Below, piece by piece: positions 1-7,089 of a stretch of DNA of 9,591 nt. Source of the DNA: an uncultured Sulfitobacter sp. Its GTDB lineage: Bacteria > Pseudomonadota > Alphaproteobacteria > Rhodobacterales > Rhodobacteraceae. The notes under the pieces were generated by a model. That model worked only from the letters and a program-made list of their open reading frames with translations. It was not told where the DNA came from and made no database searches. The stretch is taken from assembly GCA_937923365.1 (NCBI GenBank), contig CALAIJ010000288.1, positions 1-9,591 of the forward strand. The letters run 5' to 3'. Position numbers and translations under genes: made by a program. How positions within the stretch are numbered: the first letter of the stretch is position 1; the number at the start of each line of letters is the position of its first letter.

Positions 1-1094
1 ACGCCCACTTCGCGGATCGCCTCTTCGGTCTCAAAACGGGGATTGTCGCGGTAGGTCTGGGCGGCCATGCGCAATTCCTTGCGATCCTTGGCCGTAAACG
101 CGCGCAAGGCGTGCTGCACACGGTTGCCAAGTTGGCCCAGAATATCATCGGGCACATCCGCAGGATTTTGCGTGATGAAATAGACGCCCACCCCTTTGGA
201 GCGGATCAGGCGCGCCACCTGCTCCACCTTGTCGACCAATGCCTTGGGGGCGTCTTCGAACAGCAGGTGTGCTTCGTCAAAAAAGAACACAAGCTTGGGT
301 TTCTCAGGGTCGCCGACTTCAGGCAATTCCTCGAACAATTCGGAAAGCAGCCATAGCAGGAAGGTCGCATAGAGTTTGGGCGCGCCCATCAGCTTGTCAG
401 CGGCCAGAATGTTGATCGCGCCGCGCCCGTCCGTGTCCGTGCGCATCAGGTCCGTGAGGGCAAGTGCGGGTTCACCAAACAGATCGGCGGCACCTTGATT
501 TTCCAAGACCAGCAAACGGCGCTGGATGGCACCAACAGAAGCGGATGAGACATTGCCGTAGCGCAGTGCGAGCGTTTTGGCATTCTCACCGATCCAGACC
601 AGCAGCGCCTGCAGGTCCTTGAGGTCCAGCAAAGGCAACCCGTCTTCATCCGCGACGCGGAAGGCGATGTTCAGGATGCCTTCCTGGGCCTCGGACAGGC
701 CCAGAAGCTGGCCCAGCAGCAAAGGGCCCATTTCCGAGACTGTTGTCCGGACAGGATGACCTTGATCGCCGTATAGATCCCAGAAAGTGACGGGAAACGC
801 GTCGTAGGTATAGGTGTCAAAGCCGATCTTGGCCGCGCGCTCCATGAAGGGTGTGTGCAGTTTGTGGGTCTCGGAGCCGGCCTTGGCCAACCCGGACAGA
901 TCGCCTTTGACGTCTGACAGGAACACAGGCACCCCTTGGGCCGAGAAACTTTCAGCAAGGATTTGCAAAGTGACGGTTTTGCCCGTGCCCGTGGCGCCTG
1001 CAACAAGCCCGTGGCGGTTGGCATATCCGATGTTGAGAAACTGCTTGGTCGTATAATCAGGACCTCCGCCGCCGATAAAGATGTCCTCTGCCAT
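1..1094 (-). CDS. HerA/DUF853-family ATPase (YjgR-like), C-terminus cut by window edge
   Basis: A cytoplasmic P-loop ATPase of the DUF853 (helicase HerA-like, E. coli YjgR) family. The biological role of the family is poorly defined; a DNA-translocating motor is assumed from its relation to HerA/FtsK ATPases. Reading the minus strand from the ATG at 1092-1094 gives 364 uninterrupted residues, starting [14 protein letters not shown]. Walker A is GATGTGKT (residues 33-40). Walker B ends in DEAH (273-276), after a run of hydrophobic residues (KLVFFF). A TQNP segment follows at 308-311, then the [15 protein letters not shown] stretch typical of the family. Family members are near 500 residues, so roughly the last quarter lies outside the window. 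A modest AAAGGG ribosome site sits just before the ATG. The gene is divergent from everything else at this end and shows no operon partner. Family assignment is confident; function is not. Confidence 0.9.
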   Translation of the reverse strand, partial: MAEDIFIGGGGPDYTTKQFLNIGYANRHGLVAGATGTGKTVTLQILAESFSAQGVPVFLSDVKGDLSGLAKAGSETHKLHTPFMERAAKIGFDTYTYDAFPVTFWDLYGDQGHPVRTTVSEMGPLLLGQLLGLSEAQEGILNIAFRVADEDGLPLLDLKDLQALLVWIGENAKTLALRYGNVSSASVGAIQRRLLVLENQGAADLFGEPALALTDLMRTDTDGRGAINILAADKLMGAPKLYATFLLWLLSELFEELPEVGDPEKPKLVFFFDEAHLLFEDAPKALVDKVEQVARLIRSKGVGVYFITQNPADVPDDILGQLGNRVQHALRAFTAKDRKELRMAAQTYRDNPRFETEEAIREVG

Positions 1095-1120
1095 GTTTCG
1101 CCCTTTCACTGCTGCCGTCA

Positions 1121-1151
1121 ATTATCGTTCCGAAGAAGCATACAAAGTTAA
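1121..1151 (-). promoter_or_regulatory. Weak candidate promoter for the HerA/DUF853 gene
   Basis: On the minus strand a GATAAT (+ strand 1121-1126) lies about 27 bases before the start codon. Possible -35 partners are TTAACT with a 19-base spacer (1146-1151) or CTTTGT with a 15-base spacer. Neither spacing is ideal. The -10 match and its distance to the gene are the only support. Confidence 0.25.
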
Positions 1152-1189
1152 CCTTTAGGCACCATAGTCAAATTGTCCGATCGGCGTGA

Positions 1190-1258
1190 TCTTTGTTGCG
1201 CAGGTCGGGCACTTCCTCCCTGTCAGACTGGCCGCGCCTTCGGGTGCGGCCCTTTTTT
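1190..1258 (+). ncRNA. Possible small RNA ending in the 1230-1258 terminator
   Basis: A very strong + strand terminator stands here with no protein gene upstream on the same strand, since the neighbour is divergent. Something short should therefore be transcribed into it. Just before the terminator is a pyrimidine run CTTCCTCCC (1212-1220), complementary to Shine-Dalgarno sequences. It lies in the loop of a possible short stem formed by CAGG (1201-1204) and CCTG (1219-1222). Alphaproteobacteria are known to carry small RNAs with such anti-SD loops (for example the CCUCCUCCC-bearing CcsR/cuckoo RNAs of Rhodobacter); membership in that group is inference. No convincing -35/-10 pair was found, so the 5' end is a guess. 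Confidence 0.3.
1230..1258 (+). terminator. Strong intrinsic terminator with UUCG tetraloop
   Basis: A 9-bp GC-rich stem (1230-1238 with 1243-1251, one G-U pair) closes a UUCG tetraloop (1239-1242). One C and then six T (1253-1258) follow. Orientation is + strand. It does not serve the HerA gene, which starts at 1094 and is read the other way. Confidence 0.8.
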
Positions 1259-1333
1259 GCCCCCGAATTGGCGCAACAGGTTAAGGCTTTGTTTGCGCTA
1301 ACAATATTTTCTGCGTAGCTTGAATAATTCCGG

Positions 1334-1362
1334 TTGACCCCCGGCACAGGCTTTCGTAACGT
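1334..1362 (+). promoter_or_regulatory. Candidate sigma-70 promoter for a small RNA
   Basis: TTGACC (1334-1339) and TAACGT (1357-1362) are separated by exactly 17 bases. Transcription would start near 1368-1370. The next strong terminator ends at 1448, so the unit would be only about 80 bases long and contain no credible reading frame. The -35 is good; the -10 is moderate, as is common in this group. Confidence 0.45.
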
Positions 1363-1367
1363 CACGC

Positions 1368-1448
1368 GCATAAGTCGGCCCAGTCCGACGGGGAGAATAC
1401 CAAAAACGACCAATAGGACGGAGGGTGCTTTGCGCCCTCTTTTCTTTT
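1368..1448 (+). ncRNA. Candidate small RNA, about 80 nt
   Basis: The unit is bounded by a 17-bp-spaced promoter upstream and a U-rich intrinsic terminator downstream. Inside are a 5' stem-loop GTCGG (1374-1378) / CCGAC (1385-1389) with a 6-base loop, and then an unpaired A-rich linker (about 1391-1418). That linker would suit Hfq binding or mRNA pairing. This is the standard layout of a trans-acting bacterial small RNA. I do not recognise a named family. It could instead be an attenuated leader of the exported-protein gene that starts 125 bases further on. Confidence 0.45.
1421..1448 (+). terminator. Intrinsic terminator
   Basis: An 8-bp stem GAGGGTGC (1421-1428) / GCGCCCTC (1432-1439), with one G-U pair and a TTT loop, is followed by TTTTCTTTT (1440-1448). 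Orientation is + strand. It is the second of two such terminators in the gap before the IalB-family gene. Confidence 0.8.
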
Positions 1449-1516
1449 GGCGGGTCCATTTTTGCGCGGATCAGCATGTTTTCGCGCGTTGCCTTCGGGT
1501 TTTGTTGTCTTGACCA

Positions 1517-1545
1517 CTGACATTCCTTTTGGGCCATGGTAAAGC
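1517..1545 (+). promoter_or_regulatory. Candidate promoter of the IalB-family gene
   Basis: CTGACA (1517-1522) and TAAAGC (1540-1545) lie 17 bases apart, which puts the start of transcription about 20 bases before the ATG at 1574. A TTGACC at 1510-1515 is a better -35 by itself but has no good -10 partner. The upstream terminator (ending 1448) means the gene probably needs its own promoter in this gap. Confidence 0.35.
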
Positions 1546-1573
1546 GCGATAAAGCAACAAACCTGGGATTATC

Positions 1574-2230
1574 ATGAGCAAGTTTTTGACCGCCCTTCCC
1601 CTGTGTGCCGCCCTGATGCTGGGCGCACCCATGGCCGCATTTGCACAGACAACCACAACGGATGACACAACCACCGAAGACGCCGCTGAAAAGCCCGAGG
1701 TTGCCACGCAATCCGGCACCGCCGCTGAAATCGAAGAACAACTGTCCCTTGGCGAGGATGCCGATAAGGACCCCGCAGTTGGCCAGCCTTACACAAAAGA
1801 AGTGATCGGCGCGTGGGAAATGCGCTGCATCAAGACAGAAGAAGAGGAAGACCCCTGTCAGATGTACCAGTTGATGGACGACGGTCAGGGCAACCCTGTC
1901 GCCGAAGTGTCGCTGTTCCGGCTGCCCGGCTCTGGCAAGGCAGAAGCGGGCGCGACCGTTGTTGTCCCGCTTGAGACATCCATACCCCAGCAGTTGACCA
2001 TTGCGGTTGATGGCGGCAAAGCGCGGCGTTATCCGTATGCGTTCTGCAACCCTGTGGGCTGCTACGTCCGACTGGGCCTCACCAAAGCGGACATCGCACA
2101 GTTCAAGCGTGGCAACGAGGCGGTCTTTACCATCGTGCCCGCCCTGGCGCCTGACCAGAAAGTGCTGCTGAAGCTGTCCCTCGAAGGGTTCACAGCCAGC
2201 TATGACAAGGTCTCCGTGATCGAGCAGTAA
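1574..2230 (+). CDS. Exported IalB-family (invasion-associated locus B) protein
   Basis: A 218-residue secreted protein of the IalB family, named after the Bartonella invasion-associated locus B. Many free-living alphaproteobacteria carry paralogs, and their role is unknown. Residues 1-24 form a Sec signal peptide ending AFA|Q. Residues 25-75 are an acidic, Thr/Glu/Asp-rich, probably disordered linker. The globular domain begins near GAWEMRC (79-85). It has four cysteines, C85, C95 (in DPCQMYQ), C158 and C163 (FCNPVGC), placed as two likely disulfide pairs, consistent with periplasmic export. The VVPL segment (130-133) and the FCNPVGCYVRLGL stretch are the strongest family features. The ribosome site is a weak TGGGA five bases before the ATG. 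A strong terminator follows, so this is probably a single-gene unit. No link to virulence should be read from the name. Confidence 0.85.
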   Translation: MSKFLTALPLCAALMLGAPMAAFAQTTTTDDTTTEDAAEKPEVATQSGTAAEIEEQLSLGEDADKDPAVGQPYTKEVIGAWEMRCIKTEEEEDPCQMYQLMDDGQGNPVAEVSLFRLPGSGKAEAGATVVVPLETSIPQQLTIAVDGGKARRYPYAFCNPVGCYVRLGLTKADIAQFKRGNEAVFTIVPALAPDQKVLLKLSLEGFTASYDKVSVIEQ

Positions 2231-2255
2231 GCCGTCACGGTTCCGGGAATTCACC

Positions 2256-2284
2256 AAAGGGCTGCCAGCAATGGTGGCCCTTTT
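2256..2284 (+). terminator. Intrinsic terminator after the IalB-family gene
   Basis: A 12-bp stem (2256-2267 with 2272-2283, two G-U pairs) closes a GCAA tetraloop (2268-2271). It ends in a T run (2281-2284). The base of the stem is A-T and carries the T-tract, so the tract is short. The MOSC gene starts only 23 bases later. Confidence 0.7.
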
Positions 2285-2307
2285 GCGTACTAAAGGGAGG
2301 ATCGCCC

Positions 2308-2772
2308 ATGTGGCAGGGAAAGTTGCTTCACATTCACACCTGTGCGCAGGGCGGTGACGATATGGTTGCCCATCAAAGTGCCCGCTTGCATGCAGGCGTT
2401 GGCATCGAAGGGGACCGCTACGCAACAGGGCGCGGCAAGTATTCGGATTTTCCTGACGTCCGCGAAGTGACGCTGATTGAAATCGAAACACTTGAGGCTT
2501 TGGTCCGTGACCACGACCTGACCCTCAGCGTGGACGAACATCGACGCAATCTGACCACGCGGGATGTGCCGCTGAACCACCTTGTGGGCCGCGACTTTTG
2601 GGTGGGCGATGTGCAATTGCGCGGTGGGCGGCTGAACACACCCTGCCGTTATCTGGACCTGCTACTGGGCCGCGCGGCCTGCGATCTGCTTGAGCATCGC
2701 TCGGGGCTTAATTGTTCGATCCTGACGGGGGGCACAATCGACGTTGGCGCGCCGATCCGGCTGGAGCGTTAG
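2308..2772 (+). CDS. Small stand-alone MOSC-domain protein
   Basis: A 154-residue cytoplasmic protein made almost entirely of one MOSC (molybdenum cofactor sulfurase C-terminal) domain. These domains bind the molybdenum cofactor and carry or transfer sulfur; the substrate of small stand-alone members is usually unknown. Visible marks are GIEGDRYA (32-39), the strand REVTLIEIE (52-60), the core EHRRNLTTRDVPLNHLVGRDFWVG (77-100), and a single cysteine in the TPCRYLD segment (C113) at the usual position of the conserved MOSC cysteine. A strong GGGAGG (2295-2300) seven bases before the ATG fixes the start. There is no room for an obvious promoter after the preceding terminator. Its stop codon overlaps that of the convergent condensing-enzyme gene. 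No molybdoenzyme gene lies in the window. Confidence 0.85.
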   Translation: MWQGKLLHIHTCAQGGDDMVAHQSARLHAGVGIEGDRYATGRGKYSDFPDVREVTLIEIETLEALVRDHDLTLSVDEHRRNLTTRDVPLNHLVGRDFWVGDVQLRGGRLNTPCRYLDLLLGRAACDLLEHRSGLNCSILTGGTIDVGAPIRLER

Positions 2773-3977
2773 ACCCGCCGCAGGGCAAGCACCGCGTTCA
2801 TCCCTCCAAAGGCAAAGGCATTGGTCAGTGCAACATCTACCGTCGCCTCGCGGGCCTCATTGGGGACAACGTCCAGCGCGCATTCCGGATCAGGCTCTTC
2901 GTAGCCAATGGTCGGCGCGATCACACCGTCGCGCAGCGCCATGATGCAGGCCAGCAATTCCACAGCACCCGTGCCGCCGATCAGGTGACCGTGCATCGAT
3001 TTGGTGGAAGACATCATCAGGTTGTCCGCATGCGGTCCAAAGACATCCGCGACAGCGGCGCATTCCGTCTTGTCATTGGCGGCAGTGCCTGTGCCATGGG
3101 CGTTGATATAACCTACCTCATCCGCGTTGATCCGCGCGTCTGCCAAGGCACCGGCCATCGCGCGTGCAGCGCCCGCCTTGGAAGGCATGACAATATCAGC
3201 GGCATCAGACGACATGGCAAAGCCCGCCACTTCGCACAGGATCTCTGCGCCGCGTGCACGGGCGTGGTCGTATTCCTCGAACACAAAGACCCCTGCTCCT
3301 TCGCCCTGCACCATGCCATTGCGGTTGGCGGAAAACGGACGGCAGGCGTCGCGGCTCATCACGCGCAGGCCTTCCCATGCTTTCACGCCGCCAAAACACA
3401 GCATCGATTCTGATCCGCCTGTGACCATCGCGGGCGCCATGCCGGAGCGCACCATCATAAAGGCTTGCGCCATCGCGTGATTTGACGACGCGCATGCGGT
3501 GGAAACGGTAAAGGACGGCCCCTTGAGGTTCCATTCCATGCTGACGTGGCTGGCCGCGGCGTTGTTCATCAGCTTGGGCACCACAAACGGATGCACGCGG
3601 TTTTTGCCTTCTTCATAGACCGCGCGGTAATTGTCGTCCCATGTGGACACACCGCCACCTGCGGTCCCCAGAACCACGCCGGAGCGTGCGGCCAGTTCGC
3701 CCGAAAACGTCAGGCCCGATTGTTCGATCGCCTCGCGGGCAGCGGCCAGCGTGAATTGGGTGAACCGGTCATAGAGCGACATCTGTTGGCGGTTATAACG
3801 GCCTTCGGCTTCGAACCCGCGGACTTGGCCGCCGATCTGGATTTGCAAGCGCTCCACGTCGCGGAATTCCAAAGGGCCGATACCGCAGCGCCCTTCGCGC
3901 ATTGCTTCCAGTGTCGCAGGCACCGAATGGCCCAAGGCGTTGATCGTGCCTGCCCCTGTGATGACCACGCGTTTCAT
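2769..3977 (-). CDS. Beta-ketoacyl-ACP synthase II-type condensing enzyme (FabF/NodE-like)
   Basis: A 402-residue cytoplasmic condensing enzyme that would extend an acyl chain by decarboxylative condensation with malonyl-ACP. The thiolase-fold KAS triad is complete: C162 in STACASS, H294 in NAHGTGT and H331 in STKSMHGHLIGGTGA, with K326 also conserved. Length and motifs match FabF and the Rhizobium NodE group. The ATG lies four bases after the stop of the acyl carrier protein gene, and an AGGG ribosome site sits inside the end of that gene, so the two are almost certainly translated together. It is the last gene of a four-gene minus-strand block. Pairing with a private ACP rather than fabD/fabG/acpP suggests a specialised chain, not housekeeping fatty acid synthesis. 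Whether it acts in lipid A acylation, as the neighbouring LpxD hints, is inference. Confidence 0.92.
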   Translation of the reverse strand: MKRVVITGAGTINALGHSVPATLEAMREGRCGIGPLEFRDVERLQIQIGGQVRGFEAEGRYNRQQMSLYDRFTQFTLAAAREAIEQSGLTFSGELAARSGVVLGTAGGGVSTWDDNYRAVYEEGKNRVHPFVVPKLMNNAAASHVSMEWNLKGPSFTVSTACASSNHAMAQAFMMVRSGMAPAMVTGGSESMLCFGGVKAWEGLRVMSRDACRPFSANRNGMVQGEGAGVFVFEEYDHARARGAEILCEVAGFAMSSDAADIVMPSKAGAARAMAGALADARINADEVGYINAHGTGTAANDKTECAAVADVFGPHADNLMMSSTKSMHGHLIGGTGAVELLACIMALRDGVIAPTIGYEEPDPECALDVVPNEAREATVDVALTNAFAFGGMNAVLALRRV

Positions 3978-3981
3978 GGCG

Positions 3982-4239
3982 TCAGCCCTGTTCGGCCTTC
4001 AGCCGTCTGATGCCCTCGATGATGCTGGCCACGGTGGAGATGTCGAAATCGGATGCCTCGGGGTTGTTGGCATTGAAGGGCACGGTGATCTCAAAGGCCT
4101 CTTCTATGGCAAAGATGCTCTCGACCAGCCCTAGGCTGTCGATACCCAGACTTTCAAGGGTACTGTCGAGGCTCACGTCCTCGGGCTCCAGCACGGCCTG
4201 TTCGGCAATGATCCGGGTGACTTCCTGCTCTAGTGTCAT
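3982..4239 (-). CDS. Specialised acyl carrier protein
   Basis: An 85-residue acidic acyl carrier protein, with the phosphopantetheine attachment serine at S35 in SLGIDSLGLVES. The following helix (AIEEAFEITVPF) is typical of helix II/III ACPs. It holds acyl intermediates for the adjacent condensing enzyme and possibly for the upstream LpxD. The frame stays open to an ATG at 4260, which would give 92 residues. I chose the ATG at 4239 because AAGGA stands nine bases before it and nothing comparable precedes 4260, and because the resulting N-terminus (MTLEQEVTRII) and serine position match ordinary ACPs. The C-terminal half, with an insertion around NANNPEASDFD (about residues 54-64), recalls specialised ACPs such as NodF/AcpXL more than housekeeping AcpP; that likeness is a judgement by eye. 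It lies 33 bases after lpxD and four bases before the condensing enzyme. Confidence 0.9.
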   Translation of the reverse strand: MTLEQEVTRIIAEQAVLEPEDVSLDSTLESLGIDSLGLVESIFAIEEAFEITVPFNANNPEASDFDISTVASIIEGIRRLKAEQG

Positions 4240-4272
4240 AGGGACGGGTCCTTGCATCATACTGATGCTGAT

Positions 4273-5364
4273 CTAGTCATCCTTGGGCGATTTGAAAACT
4301 GCTTTTCGCAAATCTGCGACCTCACGCAGCAGGCGCGGCAAGCGGCGCTGTGCTTTGTAGATTTCCATCTGCTTGGTCATCTGCGTGGCGGGGTAGCCCA
4401 GCATGGTGCGCCCTGCGGGGACATTTGACAGCACTTTGGTGCCCCCGCCAAGGATTGCCCCGTCCCCGACAAAGATGTTGTCACTGACGCCGGAGTGGCC
4501 GCCCAGCACCACGTAATTGCCGACGTTGGCACTGCCCGCAACGCCTGCCTGCGCGCAGATCAGGGTGTGATTGCCGATCACGGCGTTATGGCCGATCTGG
4601 ACAAGACTATCGAGCTTGGTGCCATTGCCGATCCGCGTATCGCGCACCGTCCCGCAGTCGATGGTGGCATTCGCCCCCACTTCGACGTCGTCGCCGATGG
4701 TGACAGATCCAAGCGAGTGAATGCGGCTCCAGCTTTGCGCCTTCGCATCACCCTGATCGCCAAGGGAGGCGCGGGCGGCCTCAACCGCACTTTGCTCAGG
4801 GGTTACAAAAGAGAACCCGTCGCCTGCAATCCGCGCGCCCGGTTGTGCAATAAAGTTGTCGCCAATGCTGGCGCGCGCGCCGATGCTGACCTGTTCGCGC
4901 AGAAAAGCCTTCTGGCCTATGGTCGCGTTCCACCCGATGAAACACTGCGGGCCGATGACGGAATGGTCGCCAATCCGCGCGCCCGCTGAAACGACCGTGA
5001 GCGGGCCAATGCTGACCCCTTCCCCGATGATCGCATCGTCGTCAATGACGGCTGAGGGGTGGATACCACCTGCAAAGCCCTGCCCTGCATCCATCATCGC
5101 GGTCAGGCCGGACATGGCATAGCGTGGGCGTTTTGGTAAAATTGCGGCCTGTAACCCATAGCTTTGCCAGTCCGCATCCGGCCACAGCAGCGCCGCTTTG
5201 GCCTGACCTTCGGCCAGCCCTGCCGCAAAGGCGGGCTTCATGGCGAGTGCCAGATCATCCGCATGGGCCGAGGCAGGCTCGGCCACGCGGGCGATCACCA
5301 GCGTGCCATCGCCCACCACATCCGCGCCAAGCGCGTCTGCAATTTGCTGTACTGTGTGGCGCAT
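4273..5364 (-). CDS. lpxD: LpxD-like UDP-3-O-(3-hydroxyacyl)glucosamine N-acyltransferase
   Basis: Predicted to transfer an (R)-3-hydroxyacyl chain from ACP to the 2-amino group of UDP-3-O-acylglucosamine, the third step of lipid A synthesis in the cytoplasm. At 363 residues it is slightly longer than E. coli LpxD. An N-terminal uridine-binding domain (about 1-98) precedes a left-handed beta-helix of hexapeptide repeats (about 100-325), then a C-terminal helix (about 330-355) like the ACP-binding helix of LpxD. The catalytic His is H259 in [10 protein letters not shown]. Departures from the E. coli pattern are GDGFSF for DGFGF/Y, IDCG for IDRG, and N296 where E. coli has its second His (H276). 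Residues 187-215 form a longer loop. The start is fixed by GGAGGA ahead of the ATG at 5364; the frame runs on to 5502, but that part overlaps the upstream gene. The gene sits with a transpeptidase, an ACP and a KAS instead of bamA/fabZ/lpxA, so it may be a second, specialised copy. Confidence 0.88.
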   Translation of the reverse strand: MRHTVQQIADALGADVVGDGTLVIARVAEPASAHADDLALAMKPAFAAGLAEGQAKAALLWPDADWQSYGLQAAILPKRPRYAMSGLTAMMDAGQGFAGGIHPSAVIDDDAIIGEGVSIGPLTVVSAGARIGDHSVIGPQCFIGWNATIGQKAFLREQVSIGARASIGDNFIAQPGARIAGDGFSFVTPEQSAVEAARASLGDQGDAKAQSWSRIHSLGSVTIGDDVEVGANATIDCGTVRDTRIGNGTKLDSLVQIGHNAVIGNHTLICAQAGVAGSANVGNYVVLGGHSGVSDNIFVGDGAILGGGTKVLSNVPAGRTMLGYPATQMTKQMEIYKAQRRLPRLLREVADLRKAVFKSPKDD

Positions 5365-5373
5365 GGACGTCCT

Positions 5374-5390
5374 CCGACCGTGAAGGTCGG
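5374..5390 (-). promoter_or_regulatory. Stem-loop overlapping the lpxD ribosome-binding site
   Basis: Read on the minus strand, CCGACC and GGTCGG form a perfect 6-bp stem around a 5-base loop in the 31-base gap between the transpeptidase and lpxD. The last two G of the stem are also the first two bases of the GGAGGA ribosome site (5370-5375). There is no T-run, so it is not a terminator. It could tune lpxD translation or protect mRNA ends. Confidence 0.4.
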
Positions 5391-5395
5391 CAGGA

Positions 5396-7027
5396 TTACC
5401 CCTGAACGCCCTGCAAGGCCACCCCTGCTTTGACCAAAGCGTTCCAGATCTTTGCGTCACGGCCATAGATGTCGGCGCGATACTCTGTGTGGCCACGGGC
5501 ATTGGTGACGGCTGTGCGGTAGATCAGATGCACAGGCACCTGCTCTTCCAGGTCGACACGGGTGTTGCGGCCGGACTTGAGGATGCGCTGGAAGTACTCT
5601 TTGGGATTGTCCTGCTGGACGGCCAGCAATGCGTAAGCAAAGTCAAACGGCTGCGCCAGACGCACACACCCATGGCTGAAGGCCCGCACATCGCGGTTGA
5701 ACAGCGATTTGGACGGTGTGTCATGCAGGTAGATGTTATACTTGTTGGGGAACAGGAACTTGACCAGCCCCAGCGCGTTGGAGCGGCTTGGCGGCTGGTG
5801 CATTGCATACGGGAAGTTCCGCGCGTTGTACTTGGAGAAGTTGATCGACGAGCGGCTGACCTTGCGCCCCCGACGGTCCGTGATCACCAGTTGACTGGCA
5901 GCATTCGGGTTCCGCTGCATGGAGGGCAGATATTCCTTGGTGATGATCGAACGCGGCACATACCAGTTCGGGTTGATCACCATATGCTCCATCACGTCAG
6001 AGAACTCCGGCGTCTTGCGATCCGCATCCCGCGCACCGACAACGGAGCGTGTGACAAACGTGACCTGACCGTCGTCCATGATCTTGGCGGTGAAATCGGG
6101 GATGTTCACAAGGATGTGGCGTTTGCCGCGTTCGGTGTTGAACCAACGCTCGCGCTCAAGGGCGACCATAACCGACTGCAAGCGCTTTTCCACGCCGGTG
6201 TTGATCTGCGTCATCGTGGCAGATCCTGCGGTGCCATCGGGGTTCAACCCGTGGGCTGTCTGGAAAGCGCGCACCGCTTCTGTGATGGACGCGTCGTACA
6301 CCATTGTGTTGGAGCGCTCCAGATATCCCATTGCAATCAGACGGTTGCGCAATGCCACCACCGCGTTGCCGGAAGCACCGGGCTCCAGCTTGCGGGCGGG
6401 CACTTGCGCGCCCCAGCCACCACGGGCCAGCAGGTCCTGCATCTCGACCTTTTCGCGGATCAAGGCATTGTATTCCATGCTGCGCGGGGGAAGCGCGCGG
6501 AAGAATGCCGCTGGCTTGGCCGTTGCGATGCCGTTCAGATACTCGGTGCGGTCACGATGGGGTATCTCGCGGACAATGCCGCTGTCGATCCGCTTGGGGT
6601 TGCGGATGATGCCGGTCTGGACGTCCTTGGCGTATTGCAAGAAGACCTTGGACATCGCCACTTCGGCCAGACCACGGTCGCGGGTGGAGCGCACGGCACG
6701 CAGTTGCGCCATCAAGCCTTGCGGGTCATAGCGCGACACTGGCAATCCATGCGCGTCCGCTGACTGAATGACACGCATCAGCTCGGCGCGCCGCGCGCGG
6801 TCCGCGTCTGACGTGCCGGTCCAGATCGGCGTATAGCCATTGGCGCGGTAGAAAGCGGCGATATCGTCATCGCGTGCGGCCGCTTCGGCAACGGCTTGCT
6901 TGAACGCGGTGACCTGTGCCTGTGCCGGACTGGCTGACAGCAACGCGATGGGGCTGACGACCAGGGCGGCTGCAAAAACAAGGCCGCGGTGCACCTGAAA
7001 ACGATGGCCTTTAATAATGTTCTTCAT
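5396..7027 (-). CDS. L,D-transpeptidase, YcbB/LdtD type
   Basis: A 543-residue periplasmic enzyme that forms 3-3 (meso-DAP to meso-DAP) crosslinks in peptidoglycan using tetrapeptide donors. Residues 1-37 are a signal peptide ending AQA|Q. A scaffold region (about 40-210) follows, then a peptidoglycan-binding domain (about 215-277, with [12 protein letters not shown] and [15 protein letters not shown]), then the YkuD catalytic domain (about 303-505). The active site is complete: H435 in YLHDTP, H452 and the nucleophile C454 in SHGCVRL. Order and length match E. coli YcbB (LdtD). I chose the ATG at 7027 because GGGGGA lies six bases before it; an ATG six codons upstream (7045) with AGGAA is possible. 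It leads the minus-strand block with lpxD 31 bases downstream, and is divergent from the DUF882/MepK-like gene. The family is penicillin-insensitive but carbapenem-sensitive. Confidence 0.93.
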   Translation of the reverse strand: MKNIIKGHRFQVHRGLVFAAALVVSPIALLSASPAQAQVTAFKQAVAEAAARDDDIAAFYRANGYTPIWTGTSDADRARRAELMRVIQSADAHGLPVSRYDPQGLMAQLRAVRSTRDRGLAEVAMSKVFLQYAKDVQTGIIRNPKRIDSGIVREIPHRDRTEYLNGIATAKPAAFFRALPPRSMEYNALIREKVEMQDLLARGGWGAQVPARKLEPGASGNAVVALRNRLIAMGYLERSNTMVYDASITEAVRAFQTAHGLNPDGTAGSATMTQINTGVEKRLQSVMVALERERWFNTERGKRHILVNIPDFTAKIMDDGQVTFVTRSVVGARDADRKTPEFSDVMEHMVINPNWYVPRSIITKEYLPSMQRNPNAASQLVITDRRGRKVSRSSINFSKYNARNFPYAMHQPPSRSNALGLVKFLFPNKYNIYLHDTPSKSLFNRDVRAFSHGCVRLAQPFDFAYALLAVQQDNPKEYFQRILKSGRNTRVDLEEQVPVHLIYRTAVTNARGHTEYRADIYGRDAKIWNALVKAGVALQGVQG

Positions 7028-7089
7028 GGTGTCCCCCAGAAACATAGCTTTCCTGCTTTTACCCCATCATCCTGTGCAGGGAAGGCCTG

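Noticed and set aside
1095..1573. A tRNA or housekeeping RNA in the gap
   Set aside because: No cloverleaf, CCA end, 4.5S or tmRNA signature could be found; only the two terminator-ended units stand out.
1298..2491. A 397-residue open frame on the minus strand
   Set aside because: It lies opposite the IalB and MOSC genes and across two terminators, is rich in Cys/His/Arg as shadow frames are, and resembles no family; the + strand frames carry clear domains.
5365..5502. An upstream start for lpxD adding 46 residues
   Set aside because: The added part overlaps the end of the transpeptidase gene and looks like shadow coding, while the ATG at 5364 has an excellent GGAGGA site and the normal LpxD N-terminus.
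5489..6763. A 424-residue open frame on the + strand
   Set aside because: It is antisense to the L,D-transpeptidase, whose catalytic motifs are complete; the long frame is a by-product of high GC at third codon positions.
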